64,000 bases of DNA from Candidatus Pantoea formicae (GTDB lineage: Bacteria; Pseudomonadota; Gammaproteobacteria; Enterobacterales; Enterobacteriaceae): contig NZ_VWXD01000003.1 of the NCBI RefSeq assembly GCF_011752625.1, positions 1-64,000 of the forward strand. The letters run 5' to 3'. The position numbers and the translations under genes were made by a program. Numbering within the stretch: position 1 is the first letter of the stretch; the number at the start of each line of letters is the position of its first letter. Positions 45,911 through 55,139 of the stretch are shown here, in pieces. The notes beneath the pieces are model-generated. The model was not told where the DNA came from and did not search any database. It was given only the letters and a program-made list of their open reading frames with translations.

Positions 45911-48279
45911 GCGTGTAACGGCAAGAGTAGAATGGCCAGCATCTGACGTGCACTGGCGGGTAAATCACCGCCACCGGTGTAGCCATTGTTTTCTACGATC
46001 ACCGAGTTTAATCCCACCAACCAGTCATAAATGTAATACGCCGTGTGATTGGCCGGGGCAGCGGATAAACGTGTTAAGCGTTGTCCCGGTGAGAAGCTTA
46101 CGCTCGGTGCTGGCGGTCGGGCAAAGATGGTTTGCCCACGATTCACACGACTTTCAGGCCGCTCACTCTCAGGACGCTGTAAAAAACCTAGCCAGGCAAC
46201 AAAATCGCCTAATACCGTCATTGCACGGGACACCTGCCGATCGGTGCGCGCCTCATGCGCGCTGGCTTGCGCATCCGGCTCGTTTAACGCCGATTGCAGT
46301 TTGCTCAGCACCTTCAGGCGGAAACTGGCGGTGATCAGCTCCTCAACCAGCAGCTCCAGCGTCGGTTTATCAACATTGAGCAGCGCCAGCAAGCTCCGGC
46401 TCTCCGGCAACTGACGCAGATGCTCCAGCCATAGGGCAAAGACCTGCTGCGGGAATTGCTGATCGCGTTGACCGCTGCCATTCCGCGGCTCGGTGGGGGC
46501 GACCGGCTCATCTTTAAACAGGTCAAATTCAAAGCCGATGCCGAAATAACTCTGCTCAGCAGCAGCGGTTTTAACACTGTGCTGTGTGACCGTGGTGCTG
46601 CTCTGGCTCAACCACAGTTGGCGTACGGCTTCGCGTGAGGGTTGCAACCGTTCGAGCAGTTCACCATGTAAACCGGTGCGATGCTGCAGGCATTTCAACA
46701 GGGTGTCGGAAATGGCCTGTTTACGTGCAGCCTGCTCTGGCGTGGCGGTGGATTCGGTCCAGGGTTGCAAACGCTCGACCAGTTTTTGTTGCAGCGTGCT
46801 CAACTGCTGCGCCAGGCGGTCACGGCGCGCTTCGGGCTGCATCTCATCCTGCAACCAGCTGCCCATACGGTCGACACCTGCGCGATCCAGCGCCAGCATT
46901 GATCCCCAGCTTTGACCCGGCTGGCCGATTTGGCGCTGCACGGCTTCATCAACATTAATCTGCTGTTGCTGGTAGCGAGCATCGTGTGGCGTGATGGCCC
47001 AAATCAGACGCGGTTTCTCACCGCTGGCGGCCACGGGTTGATGGATATGCCATTCACGCAGCGCGTTGACGGCAATATCCGTATCCTGCCGCTGACTGGC
47101 AGCAGTACAAATCAGCATTAAATCAATGCCCTGACGCGCGGCATACAAGCCCGGCAGTAGCGCACGCTTCTGCTCCAGCAGCGTGGCACGCAGCGCATCT
47201 CGCTTGCGCAACTGAAGCAGCTCTTCCTGCTGTCCTTGATCGGCAGGTAAGCCAGGCGCGGGTAGCTCCAGCATATCGGCTTCATCATAGAGCGCCTGAC
47301 GTGGCGTTGAGCTAAGCGGAAGGGTAATTTCCAGTGTCAGCAGCGATAACAGGCCGAGTGGCACCTGCTGCGGTTTAGCCACGCGGTTGGCGATAATCGG
47401 ACAGACTTCAACCATCTCCTGCCAATCCGCGTCGTGACCGATCAGTTTTTCTGCGGGTAGTGCAGCTTCATCTGTCAACAGGCTGAGCGGCGCGAGCAAA
47501 CGCGGGGCCTGGCGCAACTGATGGCGGAGATGCATCAGACTACGCAGCTGTTCGTTCAACGCTGCCTGGTTCGGCCACAGCAGGGCAAAGAGTTGTACGC
47601 GGTCATCCACGTTGAGCCACGGGGCCAGCTCAATCGCCTGTGGCCAGAAGTGACGATCCAGCACTTCGGCGTGACGATGCTGGCGGCGACTCCATGCCCA
47701 TAGCGTTATCAGCGCATCACTGTCGAGTCCAGGCTGAGCCTCATCTTGGCGATGACGTTGCAAACGCTGCAGTGCGCTGTCAATCACTGTAGTATCCGGC
47801 TGTTCCTCGGTTTTGGCGCAGGCCAGTGCGAGGCGAACCAGTTCGACATCGCTCAACAACGTCATTTCTAATGGCCAGGCGCTGGATTGGGTTTCACGCT
47901 GGTGGCTGAAACGGGTGGCGATGGCAAAATCAAGATTGCCAGGATTGATGTTCTGGAAATGGTTCACCACCTTATCGCCCAGCCGGGCAATCAGCTGACC
48001 TTGAGCGTCACCGACCATTTCACTCAACAGCCAGGCTTTACCCGCCTGTGACTGACCAAACAGGGCCAGGGTCACGGGCCTTGCCAACTGGCGTGCCAGC
48101 GCGTGGCTCTCCACGCGCGCACGGCGCAGTTGCAGTCGTAACGTATCCGCTTCCAGTGCCAGGCGCGGGGCCTGCGCCTGGTTATTCTCAATCCAGTTCA
48201 ATGCGCCATCCAGTGTCTCTTGCATCAGGCTGAGGCGCTTGGCGGCCGTGACCGGCGTGGTTTTCTTAGCAGTTCTCAT
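45907..48279 (-). CDS. srfC: SrfC family protein (putative virulence factor)
   Basis: 790 residues. N-terminal charged helix, then LALFGQSQAGKAWLLSEMVGD (about 90-110), a P-loop-like GQSQAGKA in which the usual Ser/Thr after GK is alanine. The rest is helical with no recognised domain. It matches SrfC by size, P-loop and position after srfB; the srf genes were named as SsrB-regulated factors in Salmonella. The start overlaps the srfB stop (ATGA). Molecular role unknown. Confidence 0.85.
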   Translation of the reverse strand: MRTAKKTTPVTAAKRLSLMQETLDGALNWIENNQAQAPRLALEADTLRLQLRRARVESHALARQLARPVTLALFGQSQAGKAWLLSEMVGDAQGQLIARLGDKVVNHFQNINPGNLDFAIATRFSHQRETQSSAWPLEMTLLSDVELVRLALACAKTEEQPDTTVIDSALQRLQRHRQDEAQPGLDSDALITLWAWSRRQHRHAEVLDRHFWPQAIELAPWLNVDDRVQLFALLWPNQAALNEQLRSLMHLRHQLRQAPRLLAPLSLLTDEAALPAEKLIGHDADWQEMVEVCPIIANRVAKPQQVPLGLLSLLTLEITLPLSSTPRQALYDEADMLELPAPGLPADQGQQEELLQLRKRDALRATLLEQKRALLPGLYAARQGIDLMLICTAASQRQDTDIAVNALREWHIHQPVAASGEKPRLIWAITPHDARYQQQQINVDEAVQRQIGQPGQSWGSMLALDRAGVDRMGSWLQDEMQPEARRDRLAQQLSTLQQKLVERLQPWTESTATPEQAARKQAISDTLLKCLQHRTGLHGELLERLQPSREAVRQLWLSQSSTTVTQHSVKTAAAEQSYFGIGFEFDLFKDEPVAPTEPRNGSGQRDQQFPQQVFALWLEHLRQLPESRSLLALLNVDKPTLELLVEELITASFRLKVLSKLQSALNEPDAQASAHEARTDRQVSRAMTVLGDFVAWLGFLQRPESERPESRVNRGQTIFARPPAPSVSFSPGQRLTRLSAAPANHTAYYIYDWLVGLNSVIVENNGYTGGGDLPASARQMLAILLLPLHA

Positions 48280-51248
48280 CGTTTGCAGACGCTCCCGCTG
48301 TCAATCCAATACTGTGCGTTGGCATTGCCCGTGGCAGACAGCGTATTCAATTTCAGGCTCAATTGTTCCAGCGGCACGCGCGTACCGTCATCCATACGTG
48401 CATCGCTTAACACCAGGCGTTCAGGTCCAAAGTTTTCCGGGCCAGGCTGTACCGCCAGCTTAATGCGCAACACGCTCTCACCGGCGACCTTACGGGCCAA
48501 CTGCGGGTCGGTGATGCTTAAGCTGTAAAGCGGAGAGGCCGGCCAGCGGTCGTTTTCCAGTTGACGGAAGCCGAGGCAGACGTTGCCACGGATGCGGAAA
48601 CTGCTTTTGCGGTCCAGGGCGAAATCGCTGCTGTCGAGATCGATTTCGCTGTAACAGAGGTTGTCATCGCTCAGTGTGGCGTTCTCATCAAGCACGCCCA
48701 AATAACGAATGGTGGAGTAAGGCTCAAAATCCCCGGCGCGGAACCAGAAGCTGCTCAGGCGCAGATCGAGTGCCAGCAAGCACAGCATTGCGCCTACGGC
48801 GGCGGTCGATTTCGGGTTATCGATACGACCCTGTTTGTTGAACGGATACCAGTCGCTGGTGTGGTAGCCTTCCAGCGACAGAATGCGGCTCCCCGGTAGC
48901 GGCTGTAAATGGCGCACCAGCGCCTGAATGCCCGGGAAGCGCGAAGGGCGGCCAGTCAACAGCAGCACGTCACACTGGTACAGTGACACCACTTCACACA
49001 TGGCACGCAGCGCAGGAATGATCGCCATACGATGCTGGAGGAATTCACCATGCAGCTGCGCCATACTCACCACCAACGGCACCTCAAGCAGATCGAAGCG
49101 GCTGTCACCGCCCAGCGTGCGTTGAATTTCACCGTTCACAAAGGCCAGCACGCTACTGGCGGGTTTTTGTGGCACCAGCTCGCCAAACAGTGCGTTGATT
49201 TCGCTGTGGCTATCGAGCGGGTCCCAGTTTTCATATCGTTCCAGCACCGCCTGTGCCAGCGGAATAAACAGCTGCAGGGTGACCTGTTGACGCAAGGTCG
49301 CTTGCCCGTCCATGCGACTGTCGTGACCAAACAGCTTGTTCATCAGCGGTTCGGCTAGGGTCAGTCCGGCTTTTTGCAGGCTCTGCTGCAGGGCTGGCAG
49401 GATCCACAGCTGAATCACATCTAACAGAATATCGTCTCCCGCCACTTTAAAGCCTTCGCGGAACAGCAGGCGCGGGGTGATTTTGACGTTGTTACCCTGG
49501 CCGTCATCGAGACGGTATTGCGTGATGGCGAGGTCGGTGGTGCCGCCGCCGATATCAATCGATGCGATGCGCAGGCTTTTGCCCGGCACTTCGTCGGCTT
49601 CACGCGGGCGGTCTGGGCGCGCCATGCTGCTGAAGAAATCTTCGGCGCGGCCGGCAAAGTTAACCTGGGTTTCATTGAACAGCCACACCATTTGCCCACA
49701 GGTGGCTTCATCCCACTCCATTTGGACATCGGGTACGGGACGCAAACTTTTGGCCTGGTTCTGCGGGCTGAACGCCTCTTCTGCCGGGTGCCAGCCCTCG
49801 GCTTTCCACACCAGCGCGATGGCTTCCTGCATGCGGCGGCGGAAAATTTCTCGCTCGGGTTTAGGCATGGCGGAGGGCAGTGTCAGAATCACATGGCGCA
49901 GCTGGCGAGGAGCCTGGCTCTGTGGCATACGCTGGCGCTGCGCCACACTGTTCATCTGCATCATGGCTTGCGCCAGTAGCTCACATAACATGAAGGTCAT
50001 TAACGAGCTACGGCTGTAGCTGGCGGAGAATACCGGCAGCCGCTCATCTTCCGCCAGGGCATGCAGCGGTTGGCCTTCATCATTCAACAGCAACGTGAAA
50101 GGCAGAGCGGTGGCTTGCGGTTCGTCGCTGCTGCCATTGGCATTAAAGCGCCAGCCTGGCTGATAACGTGCTTCATCCCATAAATAGCGGCGTGGACTGG
50201 AAAGACCGGTGCTGCCTTCGGTGCCGGCGCGCAGCAGCGCAAGGCGGCTGGCTTCACGGCCTACGCGCGTCAGTGACGGCCACATAAAAGCATTTTCACG
50301 TCCGCTCTCGAGCGAGAAGTTGGCTTTACCAAAACGGGTTTCTGCGAATTCAAGACGGCTATCAAACAACTCGTTATAAACCTGATGGGGTTCAGAAAGG
50401 TCGCGCAGTTGCATTTCATAGGTCTGACGCAGGCCGTTGCTCTCTTCGGCGTGGTCCTCCACCAGAATGCCGCAGGTATGTGAGTTGCCCACATCCAGAA
50501 TGATATCGACATTCACCGCTGGCGTTTGCAGCGAAGCGGCCTGGATATAAATCTCGGCAAGGTCCAGTTGCTCACCCAGCAACTCAAGCAGGTTAAGGTA
50601 GTGTGCCTGATACTCAAACTCACGCAGAGCCTGATTCAACTCCTGCTCACGACGTGACTCCAGTGCATTAACCTGCTGGGTAAAGGTTTCACGCAGCCAG
50701 CCATCGACCCAGGTATGATCGAGGAATTCTCCCAACTCATAATTGTGCCAGGCAAGGGCGAAACTCACGCCATTCTGTGCATCGGCTTTACTCAGGCCGT
50801 GTTGCTCTCCGCCGTCCTGTTCAGGGACGATGCGGGTATCGAATGCCAGCGTGATGCGGTGTGTGTTACCGGCCGCGTCCGGTTGACTTAGAGGGGCAAG
50901 ATGCAGGCGAGCCCAGTTATCAGGACCACCAATAAAGCGGCGTCCGCTGGTGCAGCGTAATACCGGCAGCGGTAGCCACTGATGTGCCAGCAGCATTAAC
51001 GAATCAGCCAGTGCAATATCGGATTCCGGGCGAACCACTTCCGCTGCACCGCCATCTTCTGGATAGAGCAGGAATTTTCCGCTATTGCCGTCTACGTTCA
51101 GGCGCAGCAACGGACCATTTGCGGTTTGACGCACAAACTGACGACGCGCATTGAGTGCCGGCAGACGTAATCCGAAATCAAGAAACTGCACACCGCTATC
51201 TTCAATCAGCGTGATTTTTTGTTTGTCATCGATGAGGGGAGCCAACAT
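48276..51248 (-). CDS. srfB: SrfB family protein (actin/Hsp70-like ATPase fold)
   Basis: 990 residues. Two nucleotide-binding motifs of the actin/Hsp70 superfamily are visible: VDIILDVGNSHTCGILVED (about 246-264) and IASIDIGGGTTDLAITQYR (about 560-578). Such pairs form the phosphate-1 and phosphate-2 loops of an ATPase. No signal peptide or membrane helices. It lies between srfA and srfC with two-base and overlapping junctions, suggesting one complex. Confidence 0.86.
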   Translation of the reverse strand: MLAPLIDDKQKITLIEDSGVQFLDFGLRLPALNARRQFVRQTANGPLLRLNVDGNSGKFLLYPEDGGAAEVVRPESDIALADSLMLLAHQWLPLPVLRCTSGRRFIGGPDNWARLHLAPLSQPDAAGNTHRITLAFDTRIVPEQDGGEQHGLSKADAQNGVSFALAWHNYELGEFLDHTWVDGWLRETFTQQVNALESRREQELNQALREFEYQAHYLNLLELLGEQLDLAEIYIQAASLQTPAVNVDIILDVGNSHTCGILVEDHAEESNGLRQTYEMQLRDLSEPHQVYNELFDSRLEFAETRFGKANFSLESGRENAFMWPSLTRVGREASRLALLRAGTEGSTGLSSPRRYLWDEARYQPGWRFNANGSSDEPQATALPFTLLLNDEGQPLHALAEDERLPVFSASYSRSSLMTFMLCELLAQAMMQMNSVAQRQRMPQSQAPRQLRHVILTLPSAMPKPEREIFRRRMQEAIALVWKAEGWHPAEEAFSPQNQAKSLRPVPDVQMEWDEATCGQMVWLFNETQVNFAGRAEDFFSSMARPDRPREADEVPGKSLRIASIDIGGGTTDLAITQYRLDDGQGNNVKITPRLLFREGFKVAGDDILLDVIQLWILPALQQSLQKAGLTLAEPLMNKLFGHDSRMDGQATLRQQVTLQLFIPLAQAVLERYENWDPLDSHSEINALFGELVPQKPASSVLAFVNGEIQRTLGGDSRFDLLEVPLVVSMAQLHGEFLQHRMAIIPALRAMCEVVSLYQCDVLLLTGRPSRFPGIQALVRHLQPLPGSRILSLEGYHTSDWYPFNKQGRIDNPKSTAAVGAMLCLLALDLRLSSFWFRAGDFEPYSTIRYLGVLDENATLSDDNLCYSEIDLDSSDFALDRKSSFRIRGNVCLGFRQLENDRWPASPLYSLSITDPQLARKVAGESVLRIKLAVQPGPENFGPERLVLSDARMDDGTRVPLEQLSLKLNTLSATGNANAQYWIDSGSVCKR

Positions 51249-51250
51249 GG

Positions 51251-52606
51251 TTACTTACTCTCACGCTTAATCGTCAACGGGAAGACCTGATCTGCGCCAT
51301 ATTGCGCATTACAGCTGGCAATGCCATCACCGGCTTTACACACCAGTTCCGGCATCCGATAGCGCGACTTGTCACTGCAGGTCGCGGTATAACGGCTACG
51401 TACCACCATGGTACCGGCGGTGGTCATGGCGGCAGTGACATCCGCCTTACAGCGTATGTTATCGCCTTGGGTAATCACTGCGGTGCCTTTGCCGTTACGC
51501 AATTGATAACGCAAACTCGGCGGCTTGCCGGTCGGCAAGTTGGTCTGGCGTAAGGTGACGCGCCAGGTGCCGTTAATAAATTTCACAGACCCCACACGGG
51601 CATCTTCGGTGGTCATCACCAGGTCGTCAGCCTTAGCCGGTTCGGTATGCTCAGCGACAATTTCAGCTGGCGCAGGTGGCGCGGCAGGTTCAGGCGCAGC
51701 AGCTACTGTGGCGCTTTTCTGTGGCAAGGTCGCGGCGAGTTTTTCGGCTTTGGCCACCACGGCTGGCGGAGTGAAGACCGGCGCAGGCAGATCGGCGACC
51801 GGCACGGTAGACGCTGGCTCTGGTGACGCACTGTGCAGCCAGAAGGCCACGCCAGCGGCTGCCACAGCAGCAACCGGCAGCAGCAGCGCCAGCGGACGTA
51901 ATGCCGAGGAGCGGCGCACAGGCGGTGGTATCGGTTCGGCGGCGAGCTCCGCTGCGGCTGGCGGCACGACTGGCTCAGGTTCAACCTCTGCTGGAACGGG
52001 TTCTTCCACTGGCGCAGCGACGACGGGCGGCACTTCTATTAAAGGTGCAATGACGGGCGCAACCACCACGGGTGCGACAATCGCCGCCGGAGGTTCAGGC
52101 AGCAGGGGCGGCACATCCTCTTCGAGGCTGTCGCGCAGGCATGCCAGGGCGTCATCGCGCGTACGCGCTTGCGGATCGACAAAACCCCAGAAGGTGATCA
52201 CCGGTTTGCCATCGACCAGATAAACGTATTGCTGATCGGGGAACTGCAATGTTTTGCTCAGTAATGCACCAAACAGACGCATGGCAGGGTTTTCGGCATC
52301 GCGGGCGCGCAGGCTAGCGGCCTGTAAGTCCTGCTGATTGAGGGTCAGCAGCTCCAGTGCTTTTTGTCGTTCGTGATCGCTGGCCGCACGCCAGGATTTT
52401 ACTTTGCCACTAAAGGGGGAATACCAGTCGAGGCGATCCCCGCGCTCGTTCGCTTGCGGAATGGCAAGGCAGTTGGCCAGAGTGGTCTGGCGACGCAGGC
52501 GCAGCGTTTCTCGGATTTGCAAGGCGGAAGCCCAGACTGGCTGACCATTTTCACCCAGTGCCAGTACCGTATCCAGATTGCCGCTGCGCAGAAAAGTTTT
52601 TGCCAC
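51251..52606 (-). CDS. srfA: SrfA family protein
   Basis: 451 residues from a GTG at 52606 (AAGG eight bases upstream), giving VAKTFLRSGNLDTVLALGENGQPVWA, the usual SrfA beginning. An ATG at 52645 would add 13 residues but has no ribosome site. Residues 1-150 form a compact domain; a proline/valine/alanine-rich linker follows (about 165-230); then one membrane helix (ALALLLPVAAVAAAGVAFWL, about 243-262) and a cysteine-containing C-terminal periplasmic domain (about 340-451). So it is a single-pass inner-membrane protein, probably anchoring SrfB and SrfC. Confidence 0.82.
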   Translation of the reverse strand: MAKTFLRSGNLDTVLALGENGQPVWASALQIRETLRLRRQTTLANCLAIPQANERGDRLDWYSPFSGKVKSWRAASDHERQKALELLTLNQQDLQAASLRARDAENPAMRLFGALLSKTLQFPDQQYVYLVDGKPVITFWGFVDPQARTRDDALACLRDSLEEDVPPLLPEPPAAIVAPVVVAPVIAPLIEVPPVVAAPVEEPVPAEVEPEPVVPPAAAELAAEPIPPPVRRSSALRPLALLLPVAAVAAAGVAFWLHSASPEPASTVPVADLPAPVFTPPAVVAKAEKLAATLPQKSATVAAAPEPAAPPAPAEIVAEHTEPAKADDLVMTTEDARVGSVKFINGTWRVTLRQTNLPTGKPPSLRYQLRNGKGTAVITQGDNIRCKADVTAAMTTAGTMVVRSRYTATCSDKSRYRMPELVCKAGDGIASCNAQYGADQVFPLTIKRESK

Positions 52607-52758
52607 TCGTTGGGCCCTTATCGGTGGTTGTCTGAAGCAGAACATCGTGTGTTTTGGCGATGGTAGTGATCTTAAGCCAAATGCAGGGGAATCAAACGGC
52701 TGATAAAGGGGGAAAAACAGGGCGTTTTTCCCGCGTGCAAGAGAGAGTTGCTGAAAAA

Positions 52759-53937
52759 TTAAGCGCGAGCGCGCTGGCTAAGGACTAAATGCGTGATCAT
52801 CCCGCCAATCAATCCCCAGAAGGCGGAACCGATGCCCAACAGTGAGATGCCGCTGGCGGTGATAAGAAAAGCAACAATGGCGCTATCACGATGCTCGGGC
52901 TCCGCCAGCGCACGTTGCAGGCTGCCAGAGAGCGTTGCCAGTAGCGCCAGCCCCGCCAAGGTGGCGATTAAAATTTGTGGCAGGGCGCTGAGCAGAATCG
53001 CAATCAGTGCGCCGGTAAATCCGGTGAGTAAATAGAAGATGCCTGCGATGGCTGAGGCCATCCAGCGGCGTTTGGGATCGGCATCGACATCATCACCCAT
53101 GCAAATCGCGGCGGTAATGGCAGCGATGCAGACCGAGAACCCACCAAAGGGCGACAAGATTAGCGCGATAAACCCGGTCCAGCCGGTGAGGGCTGAAACG
53201 GGAGCCTGATAGCCATGCGCCTGTAAAGTTGCGATGCCCGGCGCGTTTTGCGAGGCCATGGTCACGAGGAAATAAGGTAAGCCGACGCCAACCAGCGCCG
53301 CCAGATTAAACTGCGGCATAATGAATTCAGGCACGCTAAGGGTTAAGGCGTGCGCCGGGAAATGAATCGCCTGCTGGCCTAATGCGACTAAGACACCTGC
53401 TACCAGCGCTAAAATGATGGCGTAGCGGGGCAGCCAGCGGCGGCTGAGCAGCCACACCAGGCACATGCTGCCACAGAGGGCAAAGTTGCCTTGTAAGCCA
53501 GTAAAAGTGCCGATGCCAAAGCGCAACAAAATACCCGCCAGCATTGCCGCCGCAAGTGATTGCGGTATGTGGTTCATCAGCTTGGCGAATAATCCTGTGA
53601 CGCCACTTAGCACAATCAGGGCATTCGTGGCGACGAAGACCCCCACCACTTCGTTGAGGGTCAATCCCTGCACGCTGGTGGCCAGTAAGGCTGCTCCAGG
53701 CGTGGACCAGGCGGCTAAAATGGGCATGCGTGTCCATACTGACAGCCCAAACGACGCCAGACCCATGCCAACGCCAAGCATCGACAGCCAGCCGCCAATT
53801 TGCTCAGGCGATGCGCCAGCGGCCTGAGCAGCCTGGAAGATCAGTGCAGCGGTGCTGCTATAGCCGACCAGTACGGCAATAAATCCAGAAATCAACATCG
53901 GGAAGGAGAAAGCGCTACGTGAAGTGGCGGTCATCAT
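52759..53937 (-). CDS. ydcO: BenE-family benzoate/H+ symporter YdcO
   Basis: 392 residues from the ATG at 53937 (AGGA upstream); 53934 is a second ATG. About 12 membrane helices; FIAVLVGYSSTAALIFQAAQAAG and ILSPFGGFSVCIAAITAAICMG are BenE signatures. The longer open frame to 54069 would overlap the divergent regulator and its operators and is rejected. In E. coli ydcO is likewise divergent from ydcN. Aromatic acid uptake is inferred from family. Confidence 0.88.
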   Translation of the reverse strand: MMTATSRSAFSFPMLISGFIAVLVGYSSTAALIFQAAQAAGASPEQIGGWLSMLGVGMGLASFGLSVWTRMPILAAWSTPGAALLATSVQGLTLNEVVGVFVATNALIVLSGVTGLFAKLMNHIPQSLAAAMLAGILLRFGIGTFTGLQGNFALCGSMCLVWLLSRRWLPRYAIILALVAGVLVALGQQAIHFPAHALTLSVPEFIMPQFNLAALVGVGLPYFLVTMASQNAPGIATLQAHGYQAPVSALTGWTGFIALILSPFGGFSVCIAAITAAICMGDDVDADPKRRWMASAIAGIFYLLTGFTGALIAILLSALPQILIATLAGLALLATLSGSLQRALAEPEHRDSAIVAFLITASGISLLGIGSAFWGLIGGMITHLVLSQRARA

Positions 53938-53953
53938 CAGGTCACATCCTGCT

Positions 53954-53999
53954 TGTGCGTTATAGCGCACACTATTGCACGAGTGTGTTATAACGCACA
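53954..53999. promoter_or_regulatory. Paired palindromic operator between ydcO and ydcN
   Basis: TGTGCGTTATAGCGCACA (53954-53971) and GTGTGTTATAACGCACA (about 53983-53999) are two copies of one palindrome, 28-30 bases apart centre to centre. They sit between the two divergent starts, so they are likely bound by the YdcN-like regulator. Confidence 0.7.
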
Positions 54000-54035
54000 A
54001 GTGGTACACTGCGCGCGACTTAGTCAGGAGACACC

Positions 54036-54581
54036 ATGGAAAATCTGCATCAACACCTGAGCCAGGCACTGAAACAGCTGCGCCAGGCTAACGGCTGGAG
54101 TCTGACGTTAGCGGCTGATCGCACCGGCGTCAGCAAAGCGATGCTCGGTCAGATCGAGCGAGGTGAGTCTAGTCCTACCGTGGCGACCTTGTGGAAGATC
54201 GCCACCGGTTTTAATGTGCCTTTCTCTTTCTTTGTTCAGGGAAGCGATCAACCCCCTGGTGTCGCCGCCACTTTTCGCCAGCCTAATGCGCAAATGCAGG
54301 TTAAACCGCTACTCCCTTACGATGCGCAGCTGCGCTTCGATTTGCTGGAGGTGATTCTGGCAGGAGGGGCACAAAGTGACTCCTCGGCCCATGAAGATGG
54401 CGTGATCGAACAAGTGGTGGTGTTGGAAGGGGAACTGCTGCTGAACGTTGAAGGCACCTGGCGCCGTTTGCAGGTGGGTGAGGCCCATCAGTTTGCGGCG
54501 GATAAACCGCACAGTTACCGTAATCCTCTCAGTACGCCGCTGCGTTTTCACAGTTTAATTCATTACCTACAGCGAATATAA
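54036..54581 (+). CDS. ydcN: XRE-cupin transcriptional regulator YdcN
   Basis: 181 residues. Helix-turn-helix at about 11-60 (SLTLAADRTGVSKAMLGQIERGESSPTVATLWKIATG) plus a C-terminal cupin domain (EQVVVLEGELLLNVEGTWRRL, about 125-146). This two-domain form senses a small ligand and controls a neighbouring transporter or catabolic gene, here ydcO. AGGAG before the ATG. Confidence 0.9.
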   Translation: MENLHQHLSQALKQLRQANGWSLTLAADRTGVSKAMLGQIERGESSPTVATLWKIATGFNVPFSFFVQGSDQPPGVAATFRQPNAQMQVKPLLPYDAQLRFDLLEVILAGGAQSDSSAHEDGVIEQVVVLEGELLLNVEGTWRRLQVGEAHQFAADKPHSYRNPLSTPLRFHSLIHYLQRI

Positions 54582-54625
54582 CGCTACGGGCTTGCGGAGC
54601 GCGGTGAAGTAAAAATTACAAATTG

Positions 54626-54659
54626 ATACGAAGGTAAACTACACAGTTTACCTTCGTAT
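54626..54659. promoter_or_regulatory. 15-bp perfect inverted repeat upstream of the MarR gene
   Basis: ATACGAAGGTAAACT-ACAC-AGTTTACCTTCGTAT. Perfect arms, directly before a TATATACT -10-like element and 38 bases before the MarR ATG. No T-run, so operator is preferred over terminator. Probable autoregulation of the marR-hydrolase pair. Confidence 0.75.
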
Positions 54660-54696
54660 TTATATACTCGCGCTTCATCAGTAAGGAGAAGGTGCC

Positions 54697-55122
54697 ATGA
54701 GTGACCTGAACAGTGCGGCTGCGGCCTTACGCAGCATCAATGGCAAACTGGCGCGCCGCCTACGGGAATCGGCTCCGCCGGCCGATTTGACCTGGCCGCA
54801 AGTGTCGGTATTGGGTTATCTGGTGCGCGACGGTGCCATGACGGTCACCGAATTGGCCGATCTGGAAGGCGTACGCAGCCAGTCAATGGGCGCGACGGTG
54901 GCCAGTTTGCAGGCGCAGGGGTTAGTCATCGGTGAAGCCGACCCGTTGGATGGCCGCAAAACTCGCTATTTACCGACAGAAAGTTGTCTCGCGCTGATTG
55001 CGGCAAACCGTGCGCAACGTGATGACTGGTTGCTGCAGAGTATGGCGACTACGCTCAATCCAGCAGAACAAAAGATATTACTGGCCGCTCTTCCCTTACT
55101 GCAACGTATTGCCGACCAATAA
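54697..55122 (+). CDS. MarR-family regulator
   Basis: 141 residues with a winged helix: LTWPQVSVLGYLVRDGAMTVTELADLEGVRSQSMGATVASLQAQGLV (about 32-78), then DPLDGRKTRYLPT, the DxRxxR-type wing. Followed 17 bases later by an isochorismatase-like hydrolase, its probable target. AAGGAG before the ATG. Confidence 0.9.
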   Translation: MSDLNSAAAALRSINGKLARRLRESAPPADLTWPQVSVLGYLVRDGAMTVTELADLEGVRSQSMGATVASLQAQGLVIGEADPLDGRKTRYLPTESCLALIAANRAQRDDWLLQSMATTLNPAEQKILLAALPLLQRIADQ

Positions 55123-55139
55123 TCCTGAGAGGAATCAAC

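Noticed and set aside
45907..52606. Type VI or type III secretion locus
   Set aside because: SrfABC are present but no secretion structural genes are seen in the window.
52759..54069. Longer 436-codon version of the BenE transporter
   Set aside because: It would run through the divergent operators and overlap ydcN; the extra 44 residues do not resemble a transporter start.
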